Shown here one piece after another: positions 45,129-52,880 of a DNA stretch of 64,000 bases. Both the position numbers and the translations under genes were made by a program. The DNA lies in NCBI RefSeq assembly GCF_002234595.1, contig NZ_NMUL01000010.1, forward strand, positions 1 through 64,000, written 5' to 3'. The notes beneath the pieces are model-generated. The model was not told where the DNA came from. It worked only from the letters and a program-made list of their open reading frames with translations, and made no database searches. This DNA comes from Amycolatopsis vastitatis (GTDB lineage Bacteria > Actinomycetota > Actinomycetes > Mycobacteriales > Pseudonocardiaceae). Positions within the stretch are counted from its first letter, which is position 1. The number at the start of each line of letters is the position of its first letter.

Positions 45129-45931
45129 TGTTCCGGAATCCGGAGGTGTCCCGGCTGTTGGCGATATCCCCGCATTTGGACGACGCGGCCCTCTCGTTCG
45201 GGGCCGGCGTTGCCGAGGCGGCGCAGGACGGCGTGAAGGTGACTGTCTACACAGTCTTCGCCGGTACCGCGCCGCCTCCGTATTCCCCGGTGGCGGAGGA
45301 GATGCACGAAGTCTGGGGCCTCTCGCCGGAGGACGACGCACCGCTCTACCGGCGGAAGGAAGACGCCGCCGCGCTCGGCCACCTCGGGGTGGACCACCGG
45401 CACGGCCGGTTCCTCGACTCCATCTACCGCAGGTCGCCGGACGGCCGGTGGCTGACGGACCGCGTGGTGGGGCCGACACAGGACGAACGGCGGCCGGGCA
45501 TCGATCCCGATCTCGTCGCCGAGATCAGGGACGACATCAAGTCGGTGATCGAGGAGATCGATCCCACGCTCGTCGTCACGTGTGCGGCCGTCGGCGGCAA
45601 CCGCGACCACGTGACCGCGCGAAATGCCGCGCTGTTCGCCGCGCGCGACAAGAACGTTCCGATCCGGCTGTGGGAAGACCTCCCCTATGCCCTGTTCGGG
45701 AAGGCGCGGGCGGTCGAGCTCCCCGACGGTTTCGGGCTCGGCTCTCCCGATTTCGCCCCCGTCGGGGCCGAGGTGCGGACGCGGAAATTCGAAGCGGTGG
45801 CGAAATATCCGTCCCAGCTGGGCATGCTCGACGGACCCGAGCGGAACTTGTTCGCCCGTCTCGAAGAGTATTCCCGGAAAACTTCACCGCAGCACGAGTA
45901 CGGCGAAACGACCTGGCCGGTCGTCCACTGA
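45125..45931 (+). CDS. LmbE/PIG-L N-acetylglucosaminyl deacetylase, intact active site
   Basis: A 268-residue zinc deacetylase expected to remove acetate from the GlcNAc on the glycopeptide so the acyltransferase can add a fatty chain. The motif [10 protein letters not shown] (about residues 15-24) keeps His, catalytic Asp and metal Asp. The second motif [10 protein letters not shown] keeps the zinc-ligand His, although the His usually three residues earlier is Asn. It is otherwise close to the paralogue at 43297. ATGA overlap with the acyltransferase indicates coupled translation, fitting sequential action. Whether it acts on one or both sugars cannot be told from sequence. The first ATG gives MMFRNPE; the second is 3 bases further on. 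Confidence 0.85.
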   Translation: MMFRNPEVSRLLAISPHLDDAALSFGAGVAEAAQDGVKVTVYTVFAGTAPPPYSPVAEEMHEVWGLSPEDDAPLYRRKEDAAALGHLGVDHRHGRFLDSIYRRSPDGRWLTDRVVGPTQDERRPGIDPDLVAEIRDDIKSVIEEIDPTLVVTCAAVGGNRDHVTARNAALFAARDKNVPIRLWEDLPYALFGKARAVELPDGFGLGSPDFAPVGAEVRTRKFEAVAKYPSQLGMLDGPERNLFARLEEYSRKTSPQHEYGETTWPVVH

Positions 45932-45945
45932 ACAGGGGGATGCGA

Positions 45946-47097
45946 ATGCGGGTGTTGTTTTCGGGGAACGGAACGCGCGGGGACGTCGAGCCGCTGGTGG
46001 CGTTGGCGCTGAAGCTGCGGGAGCTCGGTGCCGAGGTGCGAATGGCCGCACCGCCGGACTACGTGGAGCGACTGGCCGAGGTCGACGTGCCGCTGGTGCA
46101 GATCGGCCCGGCGGTGCGCAAAGGGGCACGCAGGGCCGGGCTGCCGCCGGGGGCGCCCGAACTCGCGGACGCGATGATCGCCGAGCAGTTCGGCAAGCTC
46201 CAGGTCGCTGCCGAAGGGTGCGACGCGGTGGTGGCGACCGGCCTGCAGACCAGTGCGGTCGCCGCGCGGTCGGTGGCCGAAAGCCTGGGGATCCCCTACC
46301 ACTACACCTTCTACTGCCCGGACTACCTGCCGCCGGAGCGGGACCAGCACAACGAGGGCGCCTTCAGGCTGTTCGGCGGCGCGCTCAACAGCCGGCGGGC
46401 CGCACTCGGCCTGCCGCCGGTGGAGAAGGTCTTCGACTACGGCTTCGGTGACCGGCCCCTGCTGGCGGCGGACCCGGTCCTGGCCCCGCTGGGTCAGACG
46501 GACATCCAGGTCCAGCAGACCGGTGCGTGGATCCTGCCCGACGAACGACCGCTCTCCGCGGAGCTGGAGGCGTTTCTCGAGGCCGGTCCGCCGCCGGTGT
46601 ACGTGAGTTACGGCAGCGGGCCCGCGCCCGCCGACGCGGCCAAGGTGGCCATCGAAGCGATCCGCGCCCAGGGCCACCGCGTGATTCTTGCCCACGGCTG
46701 GGCGGAGCTGGCGTTGATCGACGACGGCGCCGACTGCCTGGCCGTCGGCGAAGTGAACCAGCGGGTGCTGTTCGGCCGGGTGGCCGCGGTCGTGCACCAC
46801 GGCGGCGCCGGCACGACGACGGTGGCCACCCGGGCCGGTGTTCCCCAGGTCGTGGTGCCGCAGAAGGCGGACCAGCCGTATTTCGCCCGCCGGGTGGCCG
46901 AGCTCGGTATCGGTGTGCACGAGGACAAGACCCCGACCTTCGGCTCCTTGTCGGCCGCGCTCACCACGGTCCTGGCCCCGGAAACCCGCGCCAAGGCGAT
47001 GACCGTGGCGGGCACGATCCGCACCGACGGGACAAGCGTGGCCGCCGAACTGCTGCTGGGCTCGGTCAGCCGCGAAAAGCCGTCGGTTCCGGCGTAG
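45946..47097 (+). CDS. Glycopeptide glycosyltransferase 2 (GT1 family; GtfA/tGtfA-like)
   Basis: A 383-residue GT-B enzyme related to the one at 42033 but without its proline-rich insert. It starts [20 protein letters not shown]; the donor domain has [20 protein letters not shown] and [20 protein letters not shown], then ADQPYF. The stretch [20 protein letters not shown] resembles the GtfA/tGtfA group that glycosylates the beta-hydroxyl of residue 6, so that site is the better guess. A likely sugar is GlcNAc. The leader bases before the start (AACAGGGGGATGCG) closely match those before glycosyltransferase 1, suggesting the two regions share ancestry. An in-frame ATG at 45940 is also possible; 45946 aligns with the paralogue. 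Confidence 0.88.
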   Translation: MRVLFSGNGTRGDVEPLVALALKLRELGAEVRMAAPPDYVERLAEVDVPLVQIGPAVRKGARRAGLPPGAPELADAMIAEQFGKLQVAAEGCDAVVATGLQTSAVAARSVAESLGIPYHYTFYCPDYLPPERDQHNEGAFRLFGGALNSRRAALGLPPVEKVFDYGFGDRPLLAADPVLAPLGQTDIQVQQTGAWILPDERPLSAELEAFLEAGPPPVYVSYGSGPAPADAAKVAIEAIRAQGHRVILAHGWAELALIDDGADCLAVGEVNQRVLFGRVAAVVHHGGAGTTTVATRAGVPQVVVPQKADQPYFARRVAELGIGVHEDKTPTFGSLSAALTTVLAPETRAKAMTVAGTIRTDGTSVAAELLLGSVSREKPSVPA

Positions 47098-47270
47098 GGC
47101 GGCCTGACCGCCGGCACCGCATCACCCCTCATCTCCCGGCCGCGGGCGAAGGCGCACGGCCCGGCAGGGATTTGCCCGGTCACCTGGAGCGGAGTGTGCT
47201 CGTCGCCGCTCGCGTGGGATGAGGGTCCTGACCGGCCACCACCGACACGTCACACCTGGAGGCATCGGAG

Positions 47271-48929
47271 TTGTCCGAAGTACTCGCTTCTCTGCCTTCG
47301 TCGTCCCGGGACGCCGTGCCCGGCGGCCGGTCTCCCCGCTGGATGGTGTGGCGCTCGCCGGCCGGTCAGCCGGGATGGGCCCGGCCGGCGCTGCTGGCCA
47401 TCGCGGCCGTGGCGGCGGTGCTCCATGCCTGGAATCTGCCGCGGGCCGACTTCGCGCCGCTGTACTCGCAGGCCGTCAAGGGCATGTCCGAGAGCTGGAA
47501 AGCGCTGTTCTACGGGGCCATCGACGCGAACGCGACGGTCACGCTCGACAAGCTCGCCGGGTCGTTCGTGCCGCAGGCCGTCTCCGCCCGGATCTTCGGG
47601 TATCACGCGTGGTCGCTGGCGCTGCCGCAGGTGATCGAGGGCGTGATCTCGGTGCTGGTCATGTACCGGGTCGTGCGGCGGTGGGCGGGCGTGGTGCCCG
47701 GGTTGCTCGCCGCCGGCATCTTCACCTTCACGCCGGTGGCCGCGTCGATGTTCGGGCACAGCATGGAGGACGGCGCGCTGGTCATGTGCCTGGTGCTCGC
47801 CGCCGACGCGTACCAGCGTGCCGTCATGGAAGCCCGGCTGCGGTCGCTGGTGTGGGCCGGCGTCTGGGTCGGGCTGGGCTTTCAGGCCAAGATGCTGCAG
47901 GCGTGGATGATCCTGCCCGCGCTGGCGATCGGGTACCTGCTGGCCGCGCCGGCCGGGCTGCGCCGCCGGCTGGGGCACCTGGCGGTGGCCGGGGTGGTGA
48001 CGATCGCGGTGTCGCTGTCGTGGATCGCGCTCTACACCTTCACGCCGGCCGGCGCCCGGCCCGCCATCAACGGCACGACGAACAACAGCGCCTTCACCAT
48101 GGTGTTCGGGCACAACGGTCTCAGCCGCCTCGGCATCGCGCTGCCCGGGACCGTGCCGAACAACGGCCGCGTCAGGGCGGTCGTCGGCCCGGGACAGCAC
48201 CTCACGCCCGGTGAGCTGAACGGGGAAGGTCTGCCCGGGGCGCCCCAGGGCCCGGCCGGAACGCCGGGCAACGGGCCGGCCGCGGCACCCGGCGCGGGCC
48301 CGGAAGCGGACGGCGGCGCGGCCAAGCTGCTCGCCGGGCGCCTCGGCATCGCGATCGGCTGGCTGTACCCGCTGACGTTGCTGGCCCTGCTGTGCGGCCT
48401 CTGGTGGCGCCGCCACGCGGAACGCACCGACCCGGAGCGCGGCGGGCTGGTGATGTGGGGCGTGTGGCTGCTGACGTTCGGCCTGACCTTCAGCGCGACC
48501 GATGTCCCGCACACCGCGTACGTCGCCTCGCTCGCCCCGCCGGTCGCCGCACTGGCCGGCCTGGGCATCGTGCGGTTCTCCCAGGCGTACCGGCGCGGCG
48601 GCAGGGCGGCTTGGCTGCTGCCGGCGGCGGTCCTGGCCGAGCTGGTCTGGGCCGCCTGGTTGTGGTCCGATTATCTCGGCTTCCTGCCGTTGGCGCTGTT
48701 GAGCACGCTCGCCCTCGGCGTGGCCGCCATCGTCGTGCTGGTGCTGGGGCGGGTGGGCAAGCCCGCCTCCGCCGCTGTGGTCAGGGCCGGGCTCGCGCTC
48801 GGTGCCGCGGCCATCCTGGCCGCGCCCGTCACGTATGCCGCTTCCGTGCTGGGCCCCGCGTACAGCGGCAACTCCTTCGACGCCAACGCCGGACCGGTGA
48901 AGGTGGAAGGGGTCCCGCAAGGAGGGTGA
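47271..48929 (+). CDS. Membrane mannosyltransferase (PMT/ArnT-like, Dbv20/Tei3*-like)
   Basis: A 552-residue polytopic protein with about ten or more hydrophobic helices, of the family that mannosylates residue 7 of teicoplanin and A40926 from a polyprenyl-phosphate mannose outside the membrane. The first large loop contains NLPRADFAPLYSQAVKG and DANATVTLDKLAGSFVPQAV, typical of these enzymes. An extracytoplasmic Gly/Pro-rich stretch (about residues 305-355) is low in complexity. The start is TTG, with GGAGG 8 bases upstream; an ATG at 47343 is a shorter alternative. It follows glycosyltransferase 2 after a 173-base gap. It predicts a late decoration step during or after export. Confidence 0.85.
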   Translation: MSEVLASLPSSSRDAVPGGRSPRWMVWRSPAGQPGWARPALLAIAAVAAVLHAWNLPRADFAPLYSQAVKGMSESWKALFYGAIDANATVTLDKLAGSFVPQAVSARIFGYHAWSLALPQVIEGVISVLVMYRVVRRWAGVVPGLLAAGIFTFTPVAASMFGHSMEDGALVMCLVLAADAYQRAVMEARLRSLVWAGVWVGLGFQAKMLQAWMILPALAIGYLLAAPAGLRRRLGHLAVAGVVTIAVSLSWIALYTFTPAGARPAINGTTNNSAFTMVFGHNGLSRLGIALPGTVPNNGRVRAVVGPGQHLTPGELNGEGLPGAPQGPAGTPGNGPAAAPGAGPEADGGAAKLLAGRLGIAIGWLYPLTLLALLCGLWWRRHAERTDPERGGLVMWGVWLLTFGLTFSATDVPHTAYVASLAPPVAALAGLGIVRFSQAYRRGGRAAWLLPAAVLAELVWAAWLWSDYLGFLPLALLSTLALGVAAIVVLVLGRVGKPASAAVVRAGLALGAAAILAAPVTYAASVLGPAYSGNSFDANAGPVKVEGVPQGG

Positions 48930-48930
48930 G

Positions 48931-48951
48931 CCGGGACTTCCGAAGTCCCGG
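48931..48951. terminator. Hairpin directly after the mannosyltransferase
   Basis: CCGGGACT and AGTCCCGG pair around TCCGA, one base after the stop codon. No T-run. It could attenuate transcription into the thioesterase gene. Confidence 0.5.
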
Positions 48952-49032
48952 GGCGGCGGCGCACAGCCCGGGGCCGGTGCCACGGCCCGCCCTGTCATCC
49001 GTTACGAAGACGACGAAGATGAGGGATACCCG

Positions 49033-49503
49033 ATGACCGAGGTCGTCACCGAGCCCACGGCCCCCGCCCTTCCGGTCGAAGCGGGGAGCGGTTCCCGGCA
49101 CGTCTACCACCGCCAGATCCGCTTCGCCGACATCGACGCCCACGGCCACGTCAACAACGCCCGGTTCCTGGAGTACCTGGAGGACGCCCGGATCGACCTC
49201 TACCTCGGTTTCGCGGGCGCGCTGCGGGAGGACAGCGACGGGCTGCCGTCGGTCGGGTTCGTGATCGTCCGGCACGAGGTCGCCTACCGCAAACCGCTGA
49301 AGTTCCGGGACCGCGCGGTGCGGATCGAGTCGTGGGTGACCAAGGTCAGCTGGGCCAGCTGCGAGCTGGCCGGGGAGGTCCGCTCGGCCGACGAGGTGTT
49401 CCTCGAGGCCCGCTCGACGGCGGCGCCGGTCGACCCGGACACCGGCAAGCCGCGGCGGTTCACCGTTCCCGAGCGCGCGTTCCTCGAGGGCTACCTGATC
49501 TGA
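49033..49503 (+). CDS. Acyl-CoA thioesterase, hotdog fold (4HBT type)
   Basis: A 156-residue cytosolic hotdog thioesterase. The signature is RFADIDAHGHVNNARFLEYL (about residues 31-50), with the catalytic Asp in the 4-hydroxybenzoyl-CoA thioesterase position, followed by VGFVIVRHEVAYRKPLKF. It should hydrolyse a small or medium acyl-CoA. Next to an N-acyltransferase that uses acyl-CoA, it might shape the acyl pool or clear wrong chains. A role in DpgA-D chemistry (3,5-dihydroxyphenylacetyl-CoA) is another option, though it lies far from those genes. The ATG has GAGGGA upstream. A strong terminator follows. Confidence 0.8.
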   Translation: MTEVVTEPTAPALPVEAGSGSRHVYHRQIRFADIDAHGHVNNARFLEYLEDARIDLYLGFAGALREDSDGLPSVGFVIVRHEVAYRKPLKFRDRAVRIESWVTKVSWASCELAGEVRSADEVFLEARSTAAPVDPDTGKPRRFTVPERAFLEGYLI

Positions 49504-49527
49504 CGCCGTACTTCGGAAACACAAGAA

Positions 49528-49567
49528 TGGGCAGCCGCTTCGGCGGCTGCCCATTTTTTCGTTTTTT
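49528..49567 (+). terminator. Rho-independent terminator, copy 1 of the mtfA-flanking hairpin
   Basis: TGGGCAGCCGC (49528-49538), loop TTCG, GCGGCTGCCCA (49543-49553), then a run of six T and a second T-rich stretch. This is a textbook terminator, unusual in such GC-rich DNA. The hairpin plus seven upstream bases recur at 50482-50515. Confidence 0.93.
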
Positions 49568-49643
49568 GGGGACTCGTAACGAGGGCCTGATTTGTCCATT
49601 TCTCACCAGTGTCGAAGAAAATCACAAACCGTATTCTGGTCCG

Positions 49644-50471
49644 GTGAGTGATCAAATGGTGAGCGGACCGGCGCGTACCGCTCGGGCGGACGTGCTGCTG
49701 GCCGCGGCGGGGGAACGAGGCGTTCTGTGCGATTTCTACGGAGAGGAGGCTGCCGGCATCTATCGCGACATCATGCATGAGGACCCCTGGGAAGCCCGGG
49801 AATACGCGGCCCGCATCCGGCCGTCGCCCGGACCGGTGCTGGAGCTCGCGGCCGGAACGGGCCGGCTGACCTTCCCGCTCCTCGAGCTCGGCCGGGAAAT
49901 GACGGTTCTCGAACTGTCACCCGCCATGCTCGCCGTTCTCCGTGAGCGGCTGACCGCCGCGCCGGCGAGCGCTCGTGATCGGTGCACCGTGGTTCGCGGG
50001 GACATGAGCGCCTTCTCGGTGGGCAAGCGCTTCGGAACGGTGGTCGTCAGCCCGGGCTCGATCAACCTCCTGGGCGGTGCGGGCCGGGCCGGTCTGTACG
50101 CGTCGGTCCGCGATCATCTGGAGCCCGGCGGGAAGTTCCTGGTCGGTGTTCCGGAGAAGAACGCAGGCAAACCGGAGACGCTGGAGCGTTCCCAGGAGAT
50201 CCCGGGGGCGAGTGGCCGGCGGTACGTGCTGCACACCAGGCTGATCCCCGCCGAGGAGACCCGTGAGGTCACCGTCTGCCCCGCCGACGAAACGGCGGAC
50301 CCCTTCCCCGTCTGCACGAGCCGCATCCGGCTCGTCGACGCGGACCGGGTGGTGCGGGAGCTCGGGCAAGCCGGATTCGACGTGACCGAGCGAGTCCCGC
50401 TCGTGTTCGCCGGGGGACGTCATCAGGACGTCTTGCTGGTGGCGGTGCTTTCGGGCAGCGACCGTCCGTGA
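49644..50471 (+). CDS. mtfA: N-methyltransferase MtfA (glycopeptide N-terminus)
   Basis: A 275-residue class I S-adenosylmethionine methyltransferase, closely similar to MtfA of chloroeremomycin, which methylates the N-terminal amine of residue 1. Shared blocks include GPARTARADVLLAA, ERGVLCDFYGEEAA, the SAM site PVLELAAGTGRLTFPLLELG (about residues 55-74) and GRRYVLHTRLIPAEE. The GTG at 49644 gives the expected N-terminus MSDQ. No Shine-Dalgarno is visible, but TATTCT lies 6 bases before the start, so the mRNA may be leaderless. The gene is isolated between two near-identical hairpins and so forms its own transcription unit. It predicts N-methyl-Hpg at position 1. Confidence 0.88.
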   Translation: MSDQMVSGPARTARADVLLAAAGERGVLCDFYGEEAAGIYRDIMHEDPWEAREYAARIRPSPGPVLELAAGTGRLTFPLLELGREMTVLELSPAMLAVLRERLTAAPASARDRCTVVRGDMSAFSVGKRFGTVVVSPGSINLLGGAGRAGLYASVRDHLEPGGKFLVGVPEKNAGKPETLERSQEIPGASGRRYVLHTRLIPAEETREVTVCPADETADPFPVCTSRIRLVDADRVVRELGQAGFDVTERVPLVFAGGRHQDVLLVAVLSGSDRP

Positions 50472-50487
50472 AAGGCGAAAGACAAGA

Positions 50488-50527
50488 GTGGGCAGCCGCT
50501 TCGGCGGCTGCCCACGATTCGTTTTGG
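50488..50527 (+). terminator. Rho-independent terminator, copy 2 of the mtfA-flanking hairpin
   Basis: GTGGGCAGCCGC (50488-50499), loop TTCG, GCGGCTGCCCAC (50504-50515), then GATTCGTTTT. Stem core and loop are identical to copy 1 at 49528, and the ACAAGA upstream is shared too. It ends mtfA. Confidence 0.88.
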
Positions 50528-50528
50528 G

Positions 50529-50550
50529 GGCCTCCGCCGAAGCGGAGGCC
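50529..50550. terminator. Hairpin between mtfA and hpgT
   Basis: GGCCTCCGC and GCGGAGGCC pair around CGAA, 7 bases beyond the hpgT stop on the reverse strand. It probably ends hpgT transcription and backs up the mtfA terminator between these convergent genes. Confidence 0.7.
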
Positions 50551-50557
50551 GTCGTCG

Positions 50558-51841
50558 TCAGAGGCGTGCGGTGATGAGCGCGGCGAGCCTGGAGACGCCC
50601 TCCTCGATCAGTTCCGGGGTGAGCAGGCTGATCGACAGCCGGAGCTGGTTGAACCCGCCCTTGCCGCCGTAGAAGTGGTGCATCGGGGTGAACAGCACGC
50701 CGTGGTCGCGGGCGGCGACGGCCAGCAGGTCGTCGTCGACGGTGAAAGGAACGGTGACGGTGACGAAGAACCCGCCCGTCGGAGTGTTCCAGCGGACGCC
50801 GGCGCGGCCGCCGAGCCGCCGCTCGAGCTCGCCGAGCATGAGCCGCAGGTTGCGCTGGTAGACGGCGATCTCGCGGGCGTTGGCCTTGGTCAGGCTGAAG
50901 TCGTTGAGGAGCAGCTTCCCGGCGATCACCGCCTGGGCGATGGGGGAGGTGTTCACCGTGAGCATGCCCTTGAGCTTCGACAGCTGGTCGGCGAGCAGGC
51001 CGCCCCCGGCCACCTGCTGGTCCGCCACGGCGTAGCCGACGCGGGCGCCGGGCATGCCGGTCTTGGCGAAGGATCCGATGTAGACCACGGTCCCCGAGCG
51101 GTCGAGGGCTTTGAGCGTGGGCAGGCGCTCGGCCCCGAAGAGCCCGTACGCGTTGTCCTCGAGGAGCAGGATGCCGTTGGCCTCGGCGACCTCGAGGAGG
51201 CGGTGGCGGGCCGGCAGGTCCATGCTGGTGCCGGTGGGATTGGCGAAGTTCGGGGTCACGTAACAGGCCCGGACCCGCTTGCCCTGTTCGTCGGCCCGCT
51301 TCAGCTGCAGGACCAGGTCGTCGGGGTCGATGCCGTTCTCGGTCGACCGGACCGGCCAGACCGGGGTGTCGGTGAGCAGCGCCGCCCCGGTCAGGCCGAC
51401 GTAGGTGGGGGCGGGCGCCAGGAGCACGTCGTGCTCGGCCGCCCGCAGCGTGCGCAGCACCAGGAACATGGCTTCCTGGGCGCCGACGGTGACCACCACG
51501 GATTCCGGGGCGGCCTTGATGCCCTCGTCCTCGGCGAGGTTGCGGGCGACGAGATCGGCGATGACGCCCTTCGTGGTGCCGTACTGGAAGAGCGTGCGCG
51601 TGACCCCCGCTTCGTCGAGTTTCCGGTCGCGGCGGAGGTGTTCGCAGTAGGCGTCGAGGTACTCGTGGATGAGGCGGATGTCGAAAAACTCTTCGTACGG
51701 CCGGCCTGCCGCCATGGAAATGGCCACAGGGTATTCGTCGATCAATTCGTTCAGCAGGTTCATCGACGAGATGGCCGGATCGTTGAGCGATCCGTGCAGC
51801 GTTTCCATGCTCAATTGAGTGGACAGACCGTAAGAATCCAT
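50558..51841 (-). CDS. hpgT: Aminotransferase HpgT for Hpg and Dpg
   Basis: A 427-residue PLP-dependent class I aminotransferase that converts 4-hydroxyphenylglyoxylate and 3,5-dihydroxyphenylglyoxylate to L-Hpg and L-Dpg, usually with tyrosine as amino donor. The fold-type I landmarks are YGTTKG, NFANPTGTSM, EDNAYGLFG (PLP Asp), the Schiff-base Lys in YIGSFAKTGMPGARVGY, and QLRLSISL near the C-terminus. It is the only cluster gene in the core on the reverse strand, divergent from bhp. No Shine-Dalgarno precedes the ATG; a TTGACA box and a possible -10 lie so close that a leaderless transcript is likely. An ATG 11 codons further on is possible but also lacks a ribosome site. Confidence 0.92.
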   Translation of the reverse strand: MDSYGLSTQLSMETLHGSLNDPAISSMNLLNELIDEYPVAISMAAGRPYEEFFDIRLIHEYLDAYCEHLRRDRKLDEAGVTRTLFQYGTTKGVIADLVARNLAEDEGIKAAPESVVVTVGAQEAMFLVLRTLRAAEHDVLLAPAPTYVGLTGAALLTDTPVWPVRSTENGIDPDDLVLQLKRADEQGKRVRACYVTPNFANPTGTSMDLPARHRLLEVAEANGILLLEDNAYGLFGAERLPTLKALDRSGTVVYIGSFAKTGMPGARVGYAVADQQVAGGGLLADQLSKLKGMLTVNTSPIAQAVIAGKLLLNDFSLTKANAREIAVYQRNLRLMLGELERRLGGRAGVRWNTPTGGFFVTVTVPFTVDDDLLAVAARDHGVLFTPMHHFYGGKGGFNQLRLSISLLTPELIEEGVSRLAALITARL

Positions 51842-51850
51842 GAATACTAG

Positions 51851-51877
51851 GATTTAGTCACGCCTTCGAGGTGTCAA
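51851..51877 (-). promoter_or_regulatory. Candidate hpgT promoter in the hpgT-bhp divergent gap
   Basis: Read on the reverse strand, a perfect TTGACA (51877-51872) is followed after 15 bases by TAAATC (51856-51851), with 9 bases left before the hpgT ATG. The spacer is short, but the location suggests transcription starting at or near the start codon. The remaining roughly 135 bases up to bhp show no Bbr-type site. Confidence 0.4.
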
Positions 51878-52012
51878 GCAAAAGCCGTGGACGCCGGTCG
51901 TTTCCGCGTATTTCCGTCCGTGTCCATTCCTGGCCACTCCGATGACTCGATCTTTGCCGGTACGGTCACCGGCGTGGGATGACCTCCGATATCTCCACGG
52001 GGGAGGAGCAGC

Positions 52013-52876
52013 ATGCTGATGACGACTCGAGACGGGATCCGGTTGTCCTACCACGACCAGGGGGACGGCCCGCCGGTCCTGTTGCTGACCGGCACCGGGG
52101 CGCCGAGCTCGGTGTGGGACCTGCACCAGGTACCCGCGCTGCGCGCCGCCGGTTTCCGGGTGATCACCATGGACAATCGCGGAATCGCGCCCAGCGACGA
52201 AGGCGCGGACGGGTTCACCGTCGACGACCTCGTCGCGGATGTGGCCGCCCTGCTCGAATACCTCGACGCGACGCCGTGCCGCGTGGTCGGGACGTCGATG
52301 GGCGCGTACATCGCGCAGGAGCTGGCCCTCGCCCGCCCGGACCTGCTGGACGCCGTCGTGCTGATGGCGGCCTGCGGCCGGAGCAGTCACGTCCAGCGGG
52401 TGCTCGCGGAGGCCGAGGCGGAACTGATCGAACAGGGGACCGAGCTGCCGCCGGGCTACCGCGCCGCCGTGCGCGCGATGCACAACCTGGGCCCCGCGAC
52501 GCTCGCCGACGACGACCTCGCCGCCGACTGGCTCGACCTGTTCGCGGCGTCGGAGAACCGGGGGCCGGGCGTCCGGGCGCAGCTGCTGCTGAGCGCGCTG
52601 CCCGACCGCCGCGAGGCCTACCGGGGGATCAAGGTGCCCTGCCACGTCGTTTCGTTCGAGCACGACCTCGTGGCGCCGCCGTCCGCCGGAGCCGAACTGG
52701 CCGACGCGATCCCCGGCGCCACACACCGCACGATCCCGGGGTGCGGGCACTTCGGCTACCTGGAGAAGCCCGAGATGGTGAACCGCGAGCTGATCCGGTT
52801 CCTCCGCACCGAACCCGCTGTGCCGACCGGGGCCGGGCGCGCTGCCACCCGGACCCCCGCCGAACGGCGAGTGTGA
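52013..52876 (+). CDS. bhp: Alpha/beta hydrolase Bhp (thioesterase releasing beta-hydroxytyrosine)
   Basis: A 287-residue alpha/beta hydrolase. In balhimycin and related clusters Bhp hydrolyses beta-hydroxytyrosine from the carrier domain of BpsD after OxyD has acted. The nucleophile motif is GTSMGAYIA (Ser about 97), the oxyanion region LLLTGTGAPSSVWD, and the C-terminal His lies in GCGHFGYLEKPE. Start ATG with GGGGAGGAG upstream. It leads the bhp-bpsD-oxyD operon but is separated from bpsD by 173 bases of tandem repeats. The Ala/Arg/Pro-rich C-terminal tail after about residue 268 looks non-essential and leads straight into the repeats. Confidence 0.88.
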   Translation: MLMTTRDGIRLSYHDQGDGPPVLLLTGTGAPSSVWDLHQVPALRAAGFRVITMDNRGIAPSDEGADGFTVDDLVADVAALLEYLDATPCRVVGTSMGAYIAQELALARPDLLDAVVLMAACGRSSHVQRVLAEAEAELIEQGTELPPGYRAAVRAMHNLGPATLADDDLAADWLDLFAASENRGPGVRAQLLLSALPDRREAYRGIKVPCHVVSFEHDLVAPPSAGAELADAIPGATHRTIPGCGHFGYLEKPEMVNRELIRFLRTEPAVPTGAGRAATRTPAERRV

Positions 52877-52880
52877 CGAC

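Noticed and set aside
49521..50527. mtfA as a transposon or insertion sequence carried by inverted repeats
   Set aside because: The flanking hairpins are in direct orientation as units, each is self-palindromic with terminator features, and there is no transposase or target duplication.
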